Positions 1 through 8,161 of a stretch of DNA of 32,402 bases are shown here, piece by piece (the stretch's first letter is position 1; each line of letters opens with the position of its first letter). The translations under genes and the position numbers were made by a program. Origin of the DNA: an uncultured Alphaproteobacteria bacterium (GTDB lineage Bacteria; Pseudomonadota; Alphaproteobacteria; Sneathiellales; Sneathiellaceae); the NCBI GenBank assembly GCA_913062525.1, contig CAJXWA010000018.1, positions 1 through 32,402 on the forward strand. Direction: 5' to 3'. The notes beneath the pieces were generated by a model, which had not been told where the DNA came from, ran no database searches, and saw only the letters and a list, made by a program, of their open reading frames with translations.

Positions 1-795
1 ATTAAAAATCATATAAGGTTCACCGGTCTCGACACGCGCCGTTAGCATGCGTATCCAAAGGCCACGAGCATCAATTTTACGAACGACCGAGCCATCTTTC
101 GGGCTAGTTAATCCCCATTCCTCATCATTTTCTACAGCCCGCATAAAATCATCAGAGACGAGAATACCGTGATGTAGATTTGGTGTTTTTCTGTTTGGAT
201 CACCGCCTGTTGGGCGGCGAATTTCAATAAATTCTTCCACTTCAGGATGTGAGATCGGAAGATACACAGCCGCAGAGCCACGTCGAAGTGAGCCTTGACT
301 GATAGCAAGTGTCAAACTGTCCATCACGCGAATGAAAGGAACCACACCAGATGTCTTTCCAACTGCGCCAATGCCTTCGCCGATAGACCGTAAATTCCCC
401 CAATAGCTACCGATGCCACCACCTTTAGATGCTAACCAGACATTTTCAGTCCACAGATCTACGATGCTATCAAGGCTGTCGTCTGCTTCGTTCAAGAAAC
501 AGGATATGGGCAAGCCCCGTGACGTTCCGCCATTACTCAACACTGGGGTTGAGGGCATGAACCAAAGTCTGCTCATATAATCATAGATGCGTTGGGCGTG
601 GGCGTCACCTTCTCCGTAAGCGCTGGCAACACGTCCGAATAAATCTTGGAAGCTTTCGCCGGGAAGTAAATAACGATCTTCAAGAACAGATCGTCCAAAA
701 TCTGTCAGAAGCTCATCTCTACTATGATCAATATGAACCCTTGCGCCGTCTTTAACCTGCACAACATCCGTCAACATATCGACCGTATCCAACAT
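1..795 (-). CDS. Ribonucleoside-diphosphate reductase alpha subunit (N-terminal part, truncated by window edge)
   Basis: Own translation of the minus strand from ATG at 793..795 gives MLDTVDMLTDVVQVKDG...PSTPVLSNGGTSRGLPISCFLNEADDSLDSIVDLWTENVWLASKGGGIGSYWGNLRSIGEG...SQGSLRRGSAAVYLPISHPEVEEFIEIRRPTGGDPNRKTPNLHHGI, open to position 1. Purine-rich GAGGGGAAG just upstream of the ATG. Confidence 0.93.
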   Translation of the reverse strand, partial: MLDTVDMLTDVVQVKDGARVHIDHSRDELLTDFGRSVLEDRYLLPGESFQDLFGRVASAYGEGDAHAQRIYDYMSRLWFMPSTPVLSNGGTSRGLPISCFLNEADDSLDSIVDLWTENVWLASKGGGIGSYWGNLRSIGEGIGAVGKTSGVVPFIRVMDSLTLAISQGSLRRGSAAVYLPISHPEVEEFIEIRRPTGGDPNRKTPNLHHGILVSDDFMRAVENDEEWGLTSPKDGSVVRKIDARGLWIRMLTARVETGEPYMIFN

Positions 796-1210
796 AAATC
801 TTCCCCTCGCATAATATGCGCCAAAATTTCGCTATAATGCAGCACTATTCCTGCCCGGTAAGTAAATCACTCTCAAATGAGACCGATACAAACACTTCAA
901 CCCCGAGACACAACGGTAAATCGGCTTTTCGAAGCCTATTTTACAAGATTTCCGGAATTTCACGCTTTGCTGCGAAACCACTACATATTGTAGAACTGCC
1001 CCTATGACGTCAACAAATTGTAGTGGTCTTTTTACAAATAAAACACTTGACGGATTGCGAGTTTTTTAATTGTGTCGTTCTTTCAATAGCTTCGTTGAAT
1101 TCAGCATAGATCACTGTGGATTTCTTGCATCCATGCATCACATAAACCGAAAAAACTGGAAAAAAGATTTGGACGAAAATCCCGCCTACTGAAAGACCTG
1201 AAAAACCCAC

Positions 1211-1242
1211 AAAAAAATGCGCCAGCTATATCACTGACGCAT
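1211..1242 (-). terminator. Rho-independent terminator downstream of the DUF465-like ORF
   Basis: On the minus strand: ATGCGTCAG-TGATATAG-CTGGCGCAT followed by TTTTTT (9-bp stem with one G-T wobble, 8-nt loop, U tract). Confidence 0.75.
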
Positions 1243-1279
1243 TCCCGAACCGAAGTTCAAATTTTTTATGTTCGGCTGC

Positions 1280-1444
1280 CTAAGTCGACAGCTCTTCTAT
1301 TTTTTCTTTTAGTCTGAGTTTTTCCCTCTTGAGCTCGCTTATGTGTAGTCGATCAGCTGATGGGTGTGTTAATTCAGATTGGATTTCATCATCAACGCGG
1401 TGGTGTTTTTCCGCAAGCTGTGCGACATACTCAGTTGTGCTCAT
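1280..1444 (-). CDS. DUF465/YdcH-like small protein (54 aa)
   Basis: Not in the supplied ORF track (<60 aa). Own translation: MSTTEYVAQLAEKHHRVDDEIQSELTHPSADRLHISELKREKLRLKEKIEELST*. GGAGATAAAACATG context and a good terminator at 1211..1242. Confidence 0.8.
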   Translation of the reverse strand: MSTTEYVAQLAEKHHRVDDEIQSELTHPSADRLHISELKREKLRLKEKIEELST

Positions 1445-1577
1445 GTTTTATCTCCTCTAGTAACAAAGGCGGGCAGCCTATTTTTTCAGGCTGTAAACAA
1501 GACTATATTACAAAATAATGAAGCAAAATGATATAAATCAATGACATTTTGTCGATTTTTCTTACTGGATTTGTACT

Positions 1578-2159
1578 ATGCCTGAAAAACAGAAACTTAT
1601 CATTGGGATAGCGGGTGCATCAGGCGCTATCTACGGCATTCGCCTATTGCAAGCTTGCCAAAAAATGAACATTGAAACCCACTTGGTGGTCAGTAAAGCT
1701 GCAGAAATTACGATTTCACACGAAACAGACATGACTTCGACAGAGGTTAAGAATCTCGCGAGCAAGTCCTATAAAGCCACGGATATTGGTGCGGCTATCG
1801 CATCCGGATCGTTTCAGAATACGGGTATGGTTATTGCCCCTTGCTCAATCAGATCCATGTCGGAAATCGCAACAGGCACAACCAGCAGTTTGCTAACGCG
1901 AGCGGCTGATGTTGCCTTAAAAGAAAGACGGCGCCTCGTTCTAATGATCAGAGAGACCCCACTACACAGCGGGCACCTTCGGAATTTGGCTCTTCTCTCT
2001 GATTTAGGAGCCATTATTGCGCCGCCAGTCCCCGCCTTTTACACGCATCCCCAATCTGTTGACGATATCGTCAATCAATCAGTTGGGCGCGTTTTAGATT
2101 TATTGCAGTTCGATAACACTCTTACTGATCGGTGGCAGGGCCTAAAAAAAGATATTTAG
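1578..2159 (+). CDS. ubiX: UbiX family flavin prenyltransferase
   Basis: KLIIGIAGASGAIYGIRLLQAC, LVVSKAAEITISHET, MVIAPCSIRSMSEIATG, RRRLVLMIRETPLHSGHLRNL are typical of UbiX/Pad1. Confidence 0.95.
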   Translation: MPEKQKLIIGIAGASGAIYGIRLLQACQKMNIETHLVVSKAAEITISHETDMTSTEVKNLASKSYKATDIGAAIASGSFQNTGMVIAPCSIRSMSEIATGTTSSLLTRAADVALKERRRLVLMIRETPLHSGHLRNLALLSDLGAIIAPPVPAFYTHPQSVDDIVNQSVGRVLDLLQFDNTLTDRWQGLKKDI

Positions 2160-2746
2160 GCGCCTACCCGAAGCGTAAAAGCAGGAACACTGGAAAGCCA
2201 CTCAGGGAGTTCCGCACCCTCTGAAAATGCAGCGCCTAATATCCACCGAACATTCTTCAGTTCTTTTTCTGTGATCGGTATCGAAGGAGGGAGGGCTGCT
2301 AAATATTGGCTGATATTGTCCGCCGCAGTTCCAATCTGCAAAGCTTCATCAAGTTCAAGAGAAACTCCGCCTGACAGCGCCCCTTGCAGTTCTGTTATCT
2401 CAAACTGCTCCGCCTTCAACTCCTCAGCCAATACTGATTGTCGCATTGCCATGGTCGCTGGGCTTGAATCTGTGATATTCTTCAGATGATCACGAACACT
2501 CCGCAAAGGCTTCACAACATTTCGCTGCCACTTGATGCTAATTTCCAATACGTCGGCAAGGACTTCTGCTGTGAACGCTGCCGAATTCACGCGACTTGCC
2601 CAGATACAACTTAAAAACAAAGGAACATCAATATCTCGGCTTTTCTGCAAGGAAAGACATGCCTCCCTGACACCTTCGCGCCCATAAATCCAAACAGCAA
2701 AATTCCACAGCTCTTCGTCAGGCGTTTCACTTGGCAACACAGTCAT
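2156..2746 (-). CDS. TIGR02444 (DUF2390)-like protein
   Basis: ORF of 196 aa with LWNFAVWIYGREGVREACLSLQKSRDIDVPLFLSCIWASR, resembling the TIGR02444 family. Confidence 0.75.
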   Translation of the reverse strand: MTVLPSETPDEELWNFAVWIYGREGVREACLSLQKSRDIDVPLFLSCIWASRVNSAAFTAEVLADVLEISIKWQRNVVKPLRSVRDHLKNITDSSPATMAMRQSVLAEELKAEQFEITELQGALSGGVSLELDEALQIGTAADNISQYLAALPPSIPITEKELKNVRWILGAAFSEGAELPEWLSSVPAFTLRVGA

Positions 2747-2925
2747 TTACAAGACATCCTTGACAGAGTTGATTTTCACTCACATAACCTGCTTTATATT
2801 ATGAATACTAGTTTATTTGCAGAAAAAGTGTTATTATGCGAAGCGCGATTTAGGCGCTGACCACCCTCAACATATGCATATTGGAAAGATCGTACTTCGG
2901 ATATGCGTAAAGGAATAGCCTACCC

Positions 2926-3135
2926 ATGACAGTTGTTGATCAACAAGAAGCTTTAAAACAGCGCCTTGCGGGACTTAAAACCGAGCATCGTGATCTTGAT
3001 ATCGCCATAGATGCCCTTATCAACTCAGGTAATTACAACAACTTTCAACTTCAAAGACTTAAAAAGCGCAAACTCACACTCAAAGACTATATTTTCTTAA
3101 CCGAGAACGCGTTACTGCCCGACATTATCGCCTAG
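2926..3135 (+). CDS. DUF465/YdcH-like small protein (69 aa)
   Basis: MTVVDQQEALKQRLAGLKTEHRDLDIAIDALINSGNYNNFQLQRLKKRKLTLKDYI: heptad-like helical hairpin with the LKKRKLxLKD motif of DUF465. Confidence 0.85.
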   Translation: MTVVDQQEALKQRLAGLKTEHRDLDIAIDALINSGNYNNFQLQRLKKRKLTLKDYIFLTENALLPDIIA

Positions 3136-3168
3136 ATTGCTACAGTGACGACATAGAGCGCGAGTCCA

Positions 3169-3906
3169 CTACTTTTCGTTTTTAATCTGCTGTTTTTGCG
3201 CATACATTTTACTGTCGGCCTCTGTCAATGCTTGCTCAGGATGTATCCCAGGCTCAATCGGAACAATCCCGTAGGCCAACCCAACTTCCAAACGGTTTCC
3301 TTCCCAAAAAATTGGATTACGCTCCAACTCTTGTGGTAAACGTGATGCCAAGACAACAGCAGCTTCAGTAGTGGTCTGCGACAGGATCAAGCCAAATTCA
3401 TCGCCGCCCAAACGCCCAACCACATCCGTCTCGCGGACACTTTGGAGGAGCCTGCCTGAAAACTCAGCCAGAACAAAATCACCGGCTTGATGCCCGTGGG
3501 CATCGTTGACGCCCTTAAATCCATTTAGATCGATATAAATTAAGCTTGCTGACTCGCCGTACCGCTCAACAGTGGCTTGAACTCGTGTCAGTTCCCGCAC
3601 AAATGCCCGGCGATTATAAATAGGCAAAAGTGGGTCTTGATCTGCCAGTTTTTCAGCATCTGCCAAACGCTGATTAATCCCTTCCACAGAACGACGCAGC
3701 CGGTCCACTTCCTCCATCAGAGACATAATCGCGTCTCTAACTTTTGGTGTCAGTTCCGCCTCGGGGATACCCATGATAGACGTCGTATCTTGAATTGTAC
3801 GAGGTGCCGCCGCGCTGGAATACGCGGATGTTGCGGCAGCCGAAGCCGTTTTTCTCGTAGCTGCTGTCGCGACGGGGCGACCTGTGGGACCAATCTTCAT
3901 GTACAA
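3169..3906 (-). CDS. GGDEF domain diguanylate cyclase
   Basis: DPLLPIYNRRAFVRELTR...LIYIDLNGFKGVNDAHGHQAGDFVL...RETDVVGRLGGDEFGLILS: intact GGDEF active site and an RxxD five residues upstream. Confidence 0.93.
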   Translation of the reverse strand: MYMKIGPTGRPVATAATRKTASAAATSAYSSAAAPRTIQDTTSIMGIPEAELTPKVRDAIMSLMEEVDRLRRSVEGINQRLADAEKLADQDPLLPIYNRRAFVRELTRVQATVERYGESASLIYIDLNGFKGVNDAHGHQAGDFVLAEFSGRLLQSVRETDVVGRLGGDEFGLILSQTTTEAAVVLASRLPQELERNPIFWEGNRLEVGLAYGIVPIEPGIHPEQALTEADSKMYAQKQQIKNEK

Positions 3907-4103
3907 ACCTGATAAAGTGCATTTTAAGAACCGGCTGAATCTTAAGGTAGTTTCCGTATAAATACAAAGGATACCCGTCGTTTTTTAATAATTGGTTATC
4001 CGCCCTTCATATTTGAGGCTTTCCTTGCTTCTTAAACACTCCTGCCTATAATCCACCCCAGATTACCTTGGTAAGATCACAGAACTGTAAGCGGAAAAAA
4101 TAC

Positions 4104-4604
4104 ATGTCAAAAACCGGCGTACAAATCGGCATAATTATGGGCAGCCAATCAGACTGGCCAATCATGAAACATGCCGCAGATACTTTAGGCGAGCTTGGGG
4201 TCCCGTTTGAAACTAAGATTGTGTCAGCCCATAGAACACCTGACCGCTTGGTTGAATACGCGAAGACGGCTAAAGAACGCGGATTACATGTTATTATTGC
4301 CGGTGCCGGCGGAGCTGCCCATCTACCAGGTATGGCCGCCGCGATGACCCCCGTTCCTGTGCTCGGCGTGCCCATTGAAAGCAAAGCTCTCAAGGGAATG
4401 GATAGCCTCCTTTCAATCGTCCAGATGCCGGGCGGCATTCCTGTTGGGACACTTGCTATCGGAAAAGCTGGCGCCATCAATGCCGCGTTGTTAGCGGCAC
4501 AAATTCTGGGCTTAAACAACCCAAGTACAGCAACCGCAATTGATAAGTGGCGCGACAAACAAACATCTGCCGTGGCAGAAGAGCCAACCGACACACTATT
4601 ATAG
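4104..4604 (+). CDS. purE: 5-(carboxyamino)imidazole ribonucleotide mutase
   Basis: [42 protein letters not shown]...[71 protein letters not shown] placed at 4104, inside ORF 4068..4604. Confidence 0.97.
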   Translation: MSKTGVQIGIIMGSQSDWPIMKHAADTLGELGVPFETKIVSAHRTPDRLVEYAKTAKERGLHVIIAGAGGAAHLPGMAAAMTPVPVLGVPIESKALKGMDSLLSIVQMPGGIPVGTLAIGKAGAINAALLAAQILGLNNPSTATAIDKWRDKQTSAVAEEPTDTLL

Positions 4605-4614
4605 GATCACCCCC

Positions 4615-5703
4615 ATGACTATGATCGCACCGGGAAGTACAATTGGTATTCTTGGAGACGGGCAGCTTGGCCGAATGATGGCCCTTGCGGCCGCTGAACT
4701 TGGCTATAAAACCCACATTTATGGTCAGGACCCCAATAGTCCAGCCGCACAAGTTAGCACCGCAGTTACTATCGCCCAATATACCGATGAAGAGGCTTTA
4801 CGTAAATTTGCCTCCGCGGTTGACGTTGTTACTCTGGAATTTGAAAACATCCCCACTGAAACTCTTGATTTCTTGGAACCTATTGTCCCTGTTCGGCCTG
4901 GAAAACGGGTTTTAGAAATCACGCAAGACCGTCATCTTGAAAAAAGCTTTCTAAACAGCCTTGGTGCTCCGACGGCCCCTTTTGCAAATGTGGAGAGCCT
5001 TAACGACCTTCGCGATGGTATTGCCAGAATTGGCACACCGGCAATTTTAAAAACAAGGCGGTTCGGATACGACGGTAAAGGTCAGGTCAAAATTAATGCT
5101 GCCACAGAAATTGATGACGCTTGGAAGGAAATTGGGGAACAGCCCGCCATTCTCGAGGGTTTCGTACCGTTTGAGCTAGAGATATCAGTTATTGTTGCCC
5201 GTGGCGTGAATGGCGACATCCAATCTTATCTTCCCGTTGAAAATCGCCATAAAAATCACATTCTGGACATCACACTAGCGCCAGCAGAAATCCTAACTGT
5301 TGTGTCTGATCACGCCGTTGACCTCTCTCATAAGATTGCTGACCATATCGATTTAATTGGTCTGATGGCTGTGGAAATATTTGTCACACCCGAAGGTGAA
5401 GTTCTTGTGAATGAACTGGCGCCACGCCCGCACAATTCTGGTCATTGGACCATTGAAGGATGCACAACAAGTCAGTTCAAACAAAGCATTCGAGCCGCTG
5501 CAGGCTTACCCCTTGCCAGCGCTGAGCGTCACTCAAACGCTGTCATGCGGAACCTAATCGGGGATGATATCGATCATTGGCAAGAGATTTTATCTCATCC
5601 AGATATGAGCCTGCATCTATACGGAAAAGCAGAAGCGCGAGAGGGCCGGAAAATGGGCCATGTTACACGCCTGTTCCCCCTCGGAACGCCGCCAAAAGTT
5701 TAA
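4615..5703 (+). CDS. purK: 5-(carboxyamino)imidazole ribonucleotide synthase
   Basis: [28 protein letters not shown]...[14 protein letters not shown]...[22 protein letters not shown]; 10 bp after purE. ATG at 4615 chosen. Confidence 0.96.
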   Translation: [362 protein letters not shown]

Positions 5704-5705
5704 AC

Positions 5706-6437
5706 CTAGGCCCAGCCACCCGCAAAATACAGGATTTGCCCTGTAATATAGTCGGACTTGTCTGACGCCAAAAATGCCAAATACTCCCCCGCCTCTTCTG
5801 GTTTGCCGAGGCGGCCAAGCGGTATGGGTTTTGTGATTTTCTTCAAAGTCTCTTCATTTTCCAGAAGTTCTTTTGGAAAATATGTAGGGCTCTCAATAAA
5901 ATTCGGGGCAAGCGCGTTTACCTGAATACCTGATTTACCAAGCTCTTTTGCAAGTGTAACCGCAAGCGCATTTGCACCGCCGCGAGCGGCGACATACATG
6001 GAATAGTTTGGCAATCCGTGTTTTGGAACGGCAGAAGAGATAAAAATGATTTTACCTGATCCGCGCTCCTTCATGTGCTTTGCTGTATATTTTGCGTAGG
6101 TAAATCCGCGCACAAGCAAAGCATCCAGCGTATTTTTGAAATCCTCGATACTGGCATCTTCAATAGAAGACCTTATTGCAGGGTATGCATCATTATTAAC
6201 CAACACATCAAGATGGCCGCTAGCGTTTAGAACTGCCGCTAAGACCTCTTCAGGCTCTTGCTCAGCAAGAGGGATAATTCCGGGCACTAAATCTGCGAAT
6301 GCGCTACGAGCGGCCTCTGCAACGAAGGACGCGTCTTGTGCATAGACAGTTGCGCCTTCTCGGAGCAAAACAGAGGCGCCGGGCTTACCAACGAAGTGGG
6401 ATGCGTCGGTTATCAGGATGATTTTATTTTTTAGCAT
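5706..6437 (-). CDS. Short-chain dehydrogenase-fold protein; probable halohydrin dehalogenase family
   Basis: 243 aa SDR fold. TDASHFVG (T-x4-F-x-G) replaces the usual TGxxxGxG. S-AVPKHGLPNYSM-Y-VAA-R gives S-x12-Y-x3-R in place of the usual S-Y-K. Further halohydrin-dehalogenase-like segments: PNFIESPTYFP, IPLGRLGKPEEAGEYLAFLAS, TGQILYFAGGW. Confidence 0.85.
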   Translation of the reverse strand: MLKNKIILITDASHFVGKPGASVLLREGATVYAQDASFVAEAARSAFADLVPGIIPLAEQEPEEVLAAVLNASGHLDVLVNNDAYPAIRSSIEDASIEDFKNTLDALLVRGFTYAKYTAKHMKERGSGKIIFISSAVPKHGLPNYSMYVAARGGANALAVTLAKELGKSGIQVNALAPNFIESPTYFPKELLENEETLKKITKPIPLGRLGKPEEAGEYLAFLASDKSDYITGQILYFAGGWA

Positions 6438-6467
6438 TTTGATCCTGTTCTTTATTTATTGGGTGTG

Positions 6468-7124
6468 TCAGCGGGCTTTCAAATTTCGGAAAAATCGCGC
6501 GGGCGATATAAAGTCTGGAGAAGCCGGTTTTTTGGAAAAAAATTGTTTGGCTTTGTATTTGGCTGTTTCGAATTGCATAACATTTACAATGCGTCGATCA
6601 AGAAACGCCCATGTTTTCTCAAAATCATCTGAACTGTCATCTAACCAGAATAATAGGGTCGATCCATACACAGCAGATAACGTTACGCGTTTGGTATAAT
6701 AGCTAAAGTCTGTAGAAGTGTCGCCGGTTGCGTGCCACATGCGGCTAACGGTACCGGCAGTCAGCTTAAGGCCCTTAGCGGCATTTTGCGGTAACGCCAG
6801 TAATGTAAGAGCATTCCGAATGGATTCTTTATAAGGCGCGTAAATTTCAAGGCGTATCCGCACCGCCAAAGTAATTCGATCGCGAATTTTCATTGATTTG
6901 GCGTTTTCCGCGTCGAGCCGCAATTCCATCTGATCGTCGGCCTGCTCAATGAAATAGGTGACGAGATCAATAGGTCCATTTGGAAAATGCCTATCAAATG
7001 CAAATCGATCTAACTTTAAATCTTCTGCGGCATGCTTAATGGCAAGATTTGACCATCCATCAAACAACACATGCGGTAGCACTGCTTCAAGCAAACGCTC
7101 TTTATCATCAGCTCTGTCAGTCAT
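6468..7124 (-). CDS. COQ9 family protein (ubiquinone biosynthesis)
   Basis: LLEAVLPHVLFDGWSNLAIKHAAEDLKLD...FPNGPIDLVTYFIEQADDQM...RIRLEIYAPYKESIRNALTLLALPQNA...MWHATGDTSTDFSYYTKRVTLSAVYGSTLLFWLDD. Confidence 0.92.
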   Translation of the reverse strand: MTDRADDKERLLEAVLPHVLFDGWSNLAIKHAAEDLKLDRFAFDRHFPNGPIDLVTYFIEQADDQMELRLDAENAKSMKIRDRITLAVRIRLEIYAPYKESIRNALTLLALPQNAAKGLKLTAGTVSRMWHATGDTSTDFSYYTKRVTLSAVYGSTLLFWLDDSSDDFEKTWAFLDRRIVNVMQFETAKYKAKQFFSKKPASPDFISPARFFRNLKAR

Positions 7125-7139
7125 TTCAATTCTCCAACA

Positions 7140-7697
7140 TCATTCTGGTGCGCATTTGTCATCTGTGAACGCCTGTATTTCTGACTCATACACCAAATTT
7201 GTAAGATCATCCATCCGCTCCGGGTACAAAATGCCATCTAAGTGATCAAATTCATGCTGAACAACACGCGCATGAAAACCAACAGCATCCCTCTCAATAA
7301 GCCTCCCTTGTAAGTCCAGCCCTCTATATCGAATATGGGTATGGCGCGGAACAAGTCCTCTCAAGCCCGGAACCGACAAACATCCCTCCCACCCGAGGGC
7401 CGTGTCGTCCCCTATATATTCTATTTCAGGGTTGATCAAAATTGTCTGCGGTATTTCCGATCTGGCGACACCATCTTCTTTTTCCAACCGCTCACCCGGC
7501 ACATTAAATATTATAAGTCTCAGCGGCACTCCGATTTGCGGCGCGGCCAATCCGACCCCTCCCGCAGCCTCCATACTCACTTGCATCACGTCTACGAGTG
7601 TTCGAATCTCATTTGATTGCGGATCCTCAATTAAGGACGCTGTTTCGCGAAGAAGGGGATTTCCCATTTTCAAGATCGATTTCGCTGCTATTTCCAC
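7140..7697 (-). CDS. def: Peptide deformylase
   Basis: GVGLAAPQIG, WEGCLSVPG and QHEFDHLDGILY motifs all present. Confidence 0.97.
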   Translation of the reverse strand: MEIAAKSILKMGNPLLRETASLIEDPQSNEIRTLVDVMQVSMEAAGGVGLAAPQIGVPLRLIIFNVPGERLEKEDGVARSEIPQTILINPEIEYIGDDTALGWEGCLSVPGLRGLVPRHTHIRYRGLDLQGRLIERDAVGFHARVVQHEFDHLDGILYPERMDDLTNLVYESEIQAFTDDKCAPE

Positions 7698-7853
7698 GTA
7701 TCAACACCCCAATAAATGTGTTAAATTGTCTTTTCTGAGATTCTTTTAAAGATTATAGCGTTTATACCTTCACAAGGGAAAGACGCCATGCTAATAACCA
7801 CGCCACTTTGTGAACGAAGTTAATCACATTCAAGGATAGGAGCACTTTTAGCT

Positions 7854-8054
7854 GTGCAGGTACATGTTCGCGACAACAATGTCGATCAAGCGCTACGCGC
7901 TCTAAAAAAGAAAATGCAACGTGAAGGTATCTTCCGTGAGTTAAAACTCCGCGGTGCCTACGAAAAGCCGTCTGAAAAACGCGCTCGTCAAAAAGCGGAA
8001 GCGGTTCGCCGTGCTCGCAAATTGGCCCGTAAGCGCGCGCTTCGCGAAGGTTAG
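7854..8054 (+). CDS. rpsU: 30S ribosomal protein S21
   Basis: [64 protein letters not shown] start at 7854 with AGGATAGGAG upstream. Confidence 0.96.
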   Translation: MQVHVRDNNVDQALRALKKKMQREGIFRELKLRGAYEKPSEKRARQKAEAVRRARKLARKRALREG

Positions 8055-8099
8055 GTCTAGCCTAGAAAGACCATCTGGTCATTCTACATATAATTACTC

Positions 8100-8131
8100 A
8101 AAGCCGCTCCGGTCGCCCGGATTGCGGCTTT
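8100..8131 (+). terminator. Hairpin downstream of rpsU
   Basis: AAAGCCGC-TCCGG-TCGC-CCGGA-TT-GCGGCTTT: two stacked stems shortly after the rpsU stop. Confidence 0.65.
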
Positions 8132-8161
8132 CAGTGTTTCTAAAAAAGATCTGTACGACTT

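Noticed and set aside
816-1210. ORFs 816..1007 (+) and 1010..1210 (-)
   Set aside because: Low-complexity translations without recognisable domains. They lie in the likely promoter/leader region of the RNR gene and the terminator region of the DUF465 ORF.
3577-3967. ORFs 3577..3912 (+) and 3737..3967 (-) overlapping the GGDEF gene
   Set aside because: Out-of-frame or antisense to a clear GGDEF gene; Cys/Arg-rich composition typical of shadow ORFs.
4046-4922. Antisense and alternative-frame ORFs over purE/purK
   Set aside because: purE and purK are unmistakable in the chosen frames; the others are shadows.
7335-7749. Plus-strand ORFs across def
   Set aside because: Antisense to an intact peptide deformylase with all three motifs.
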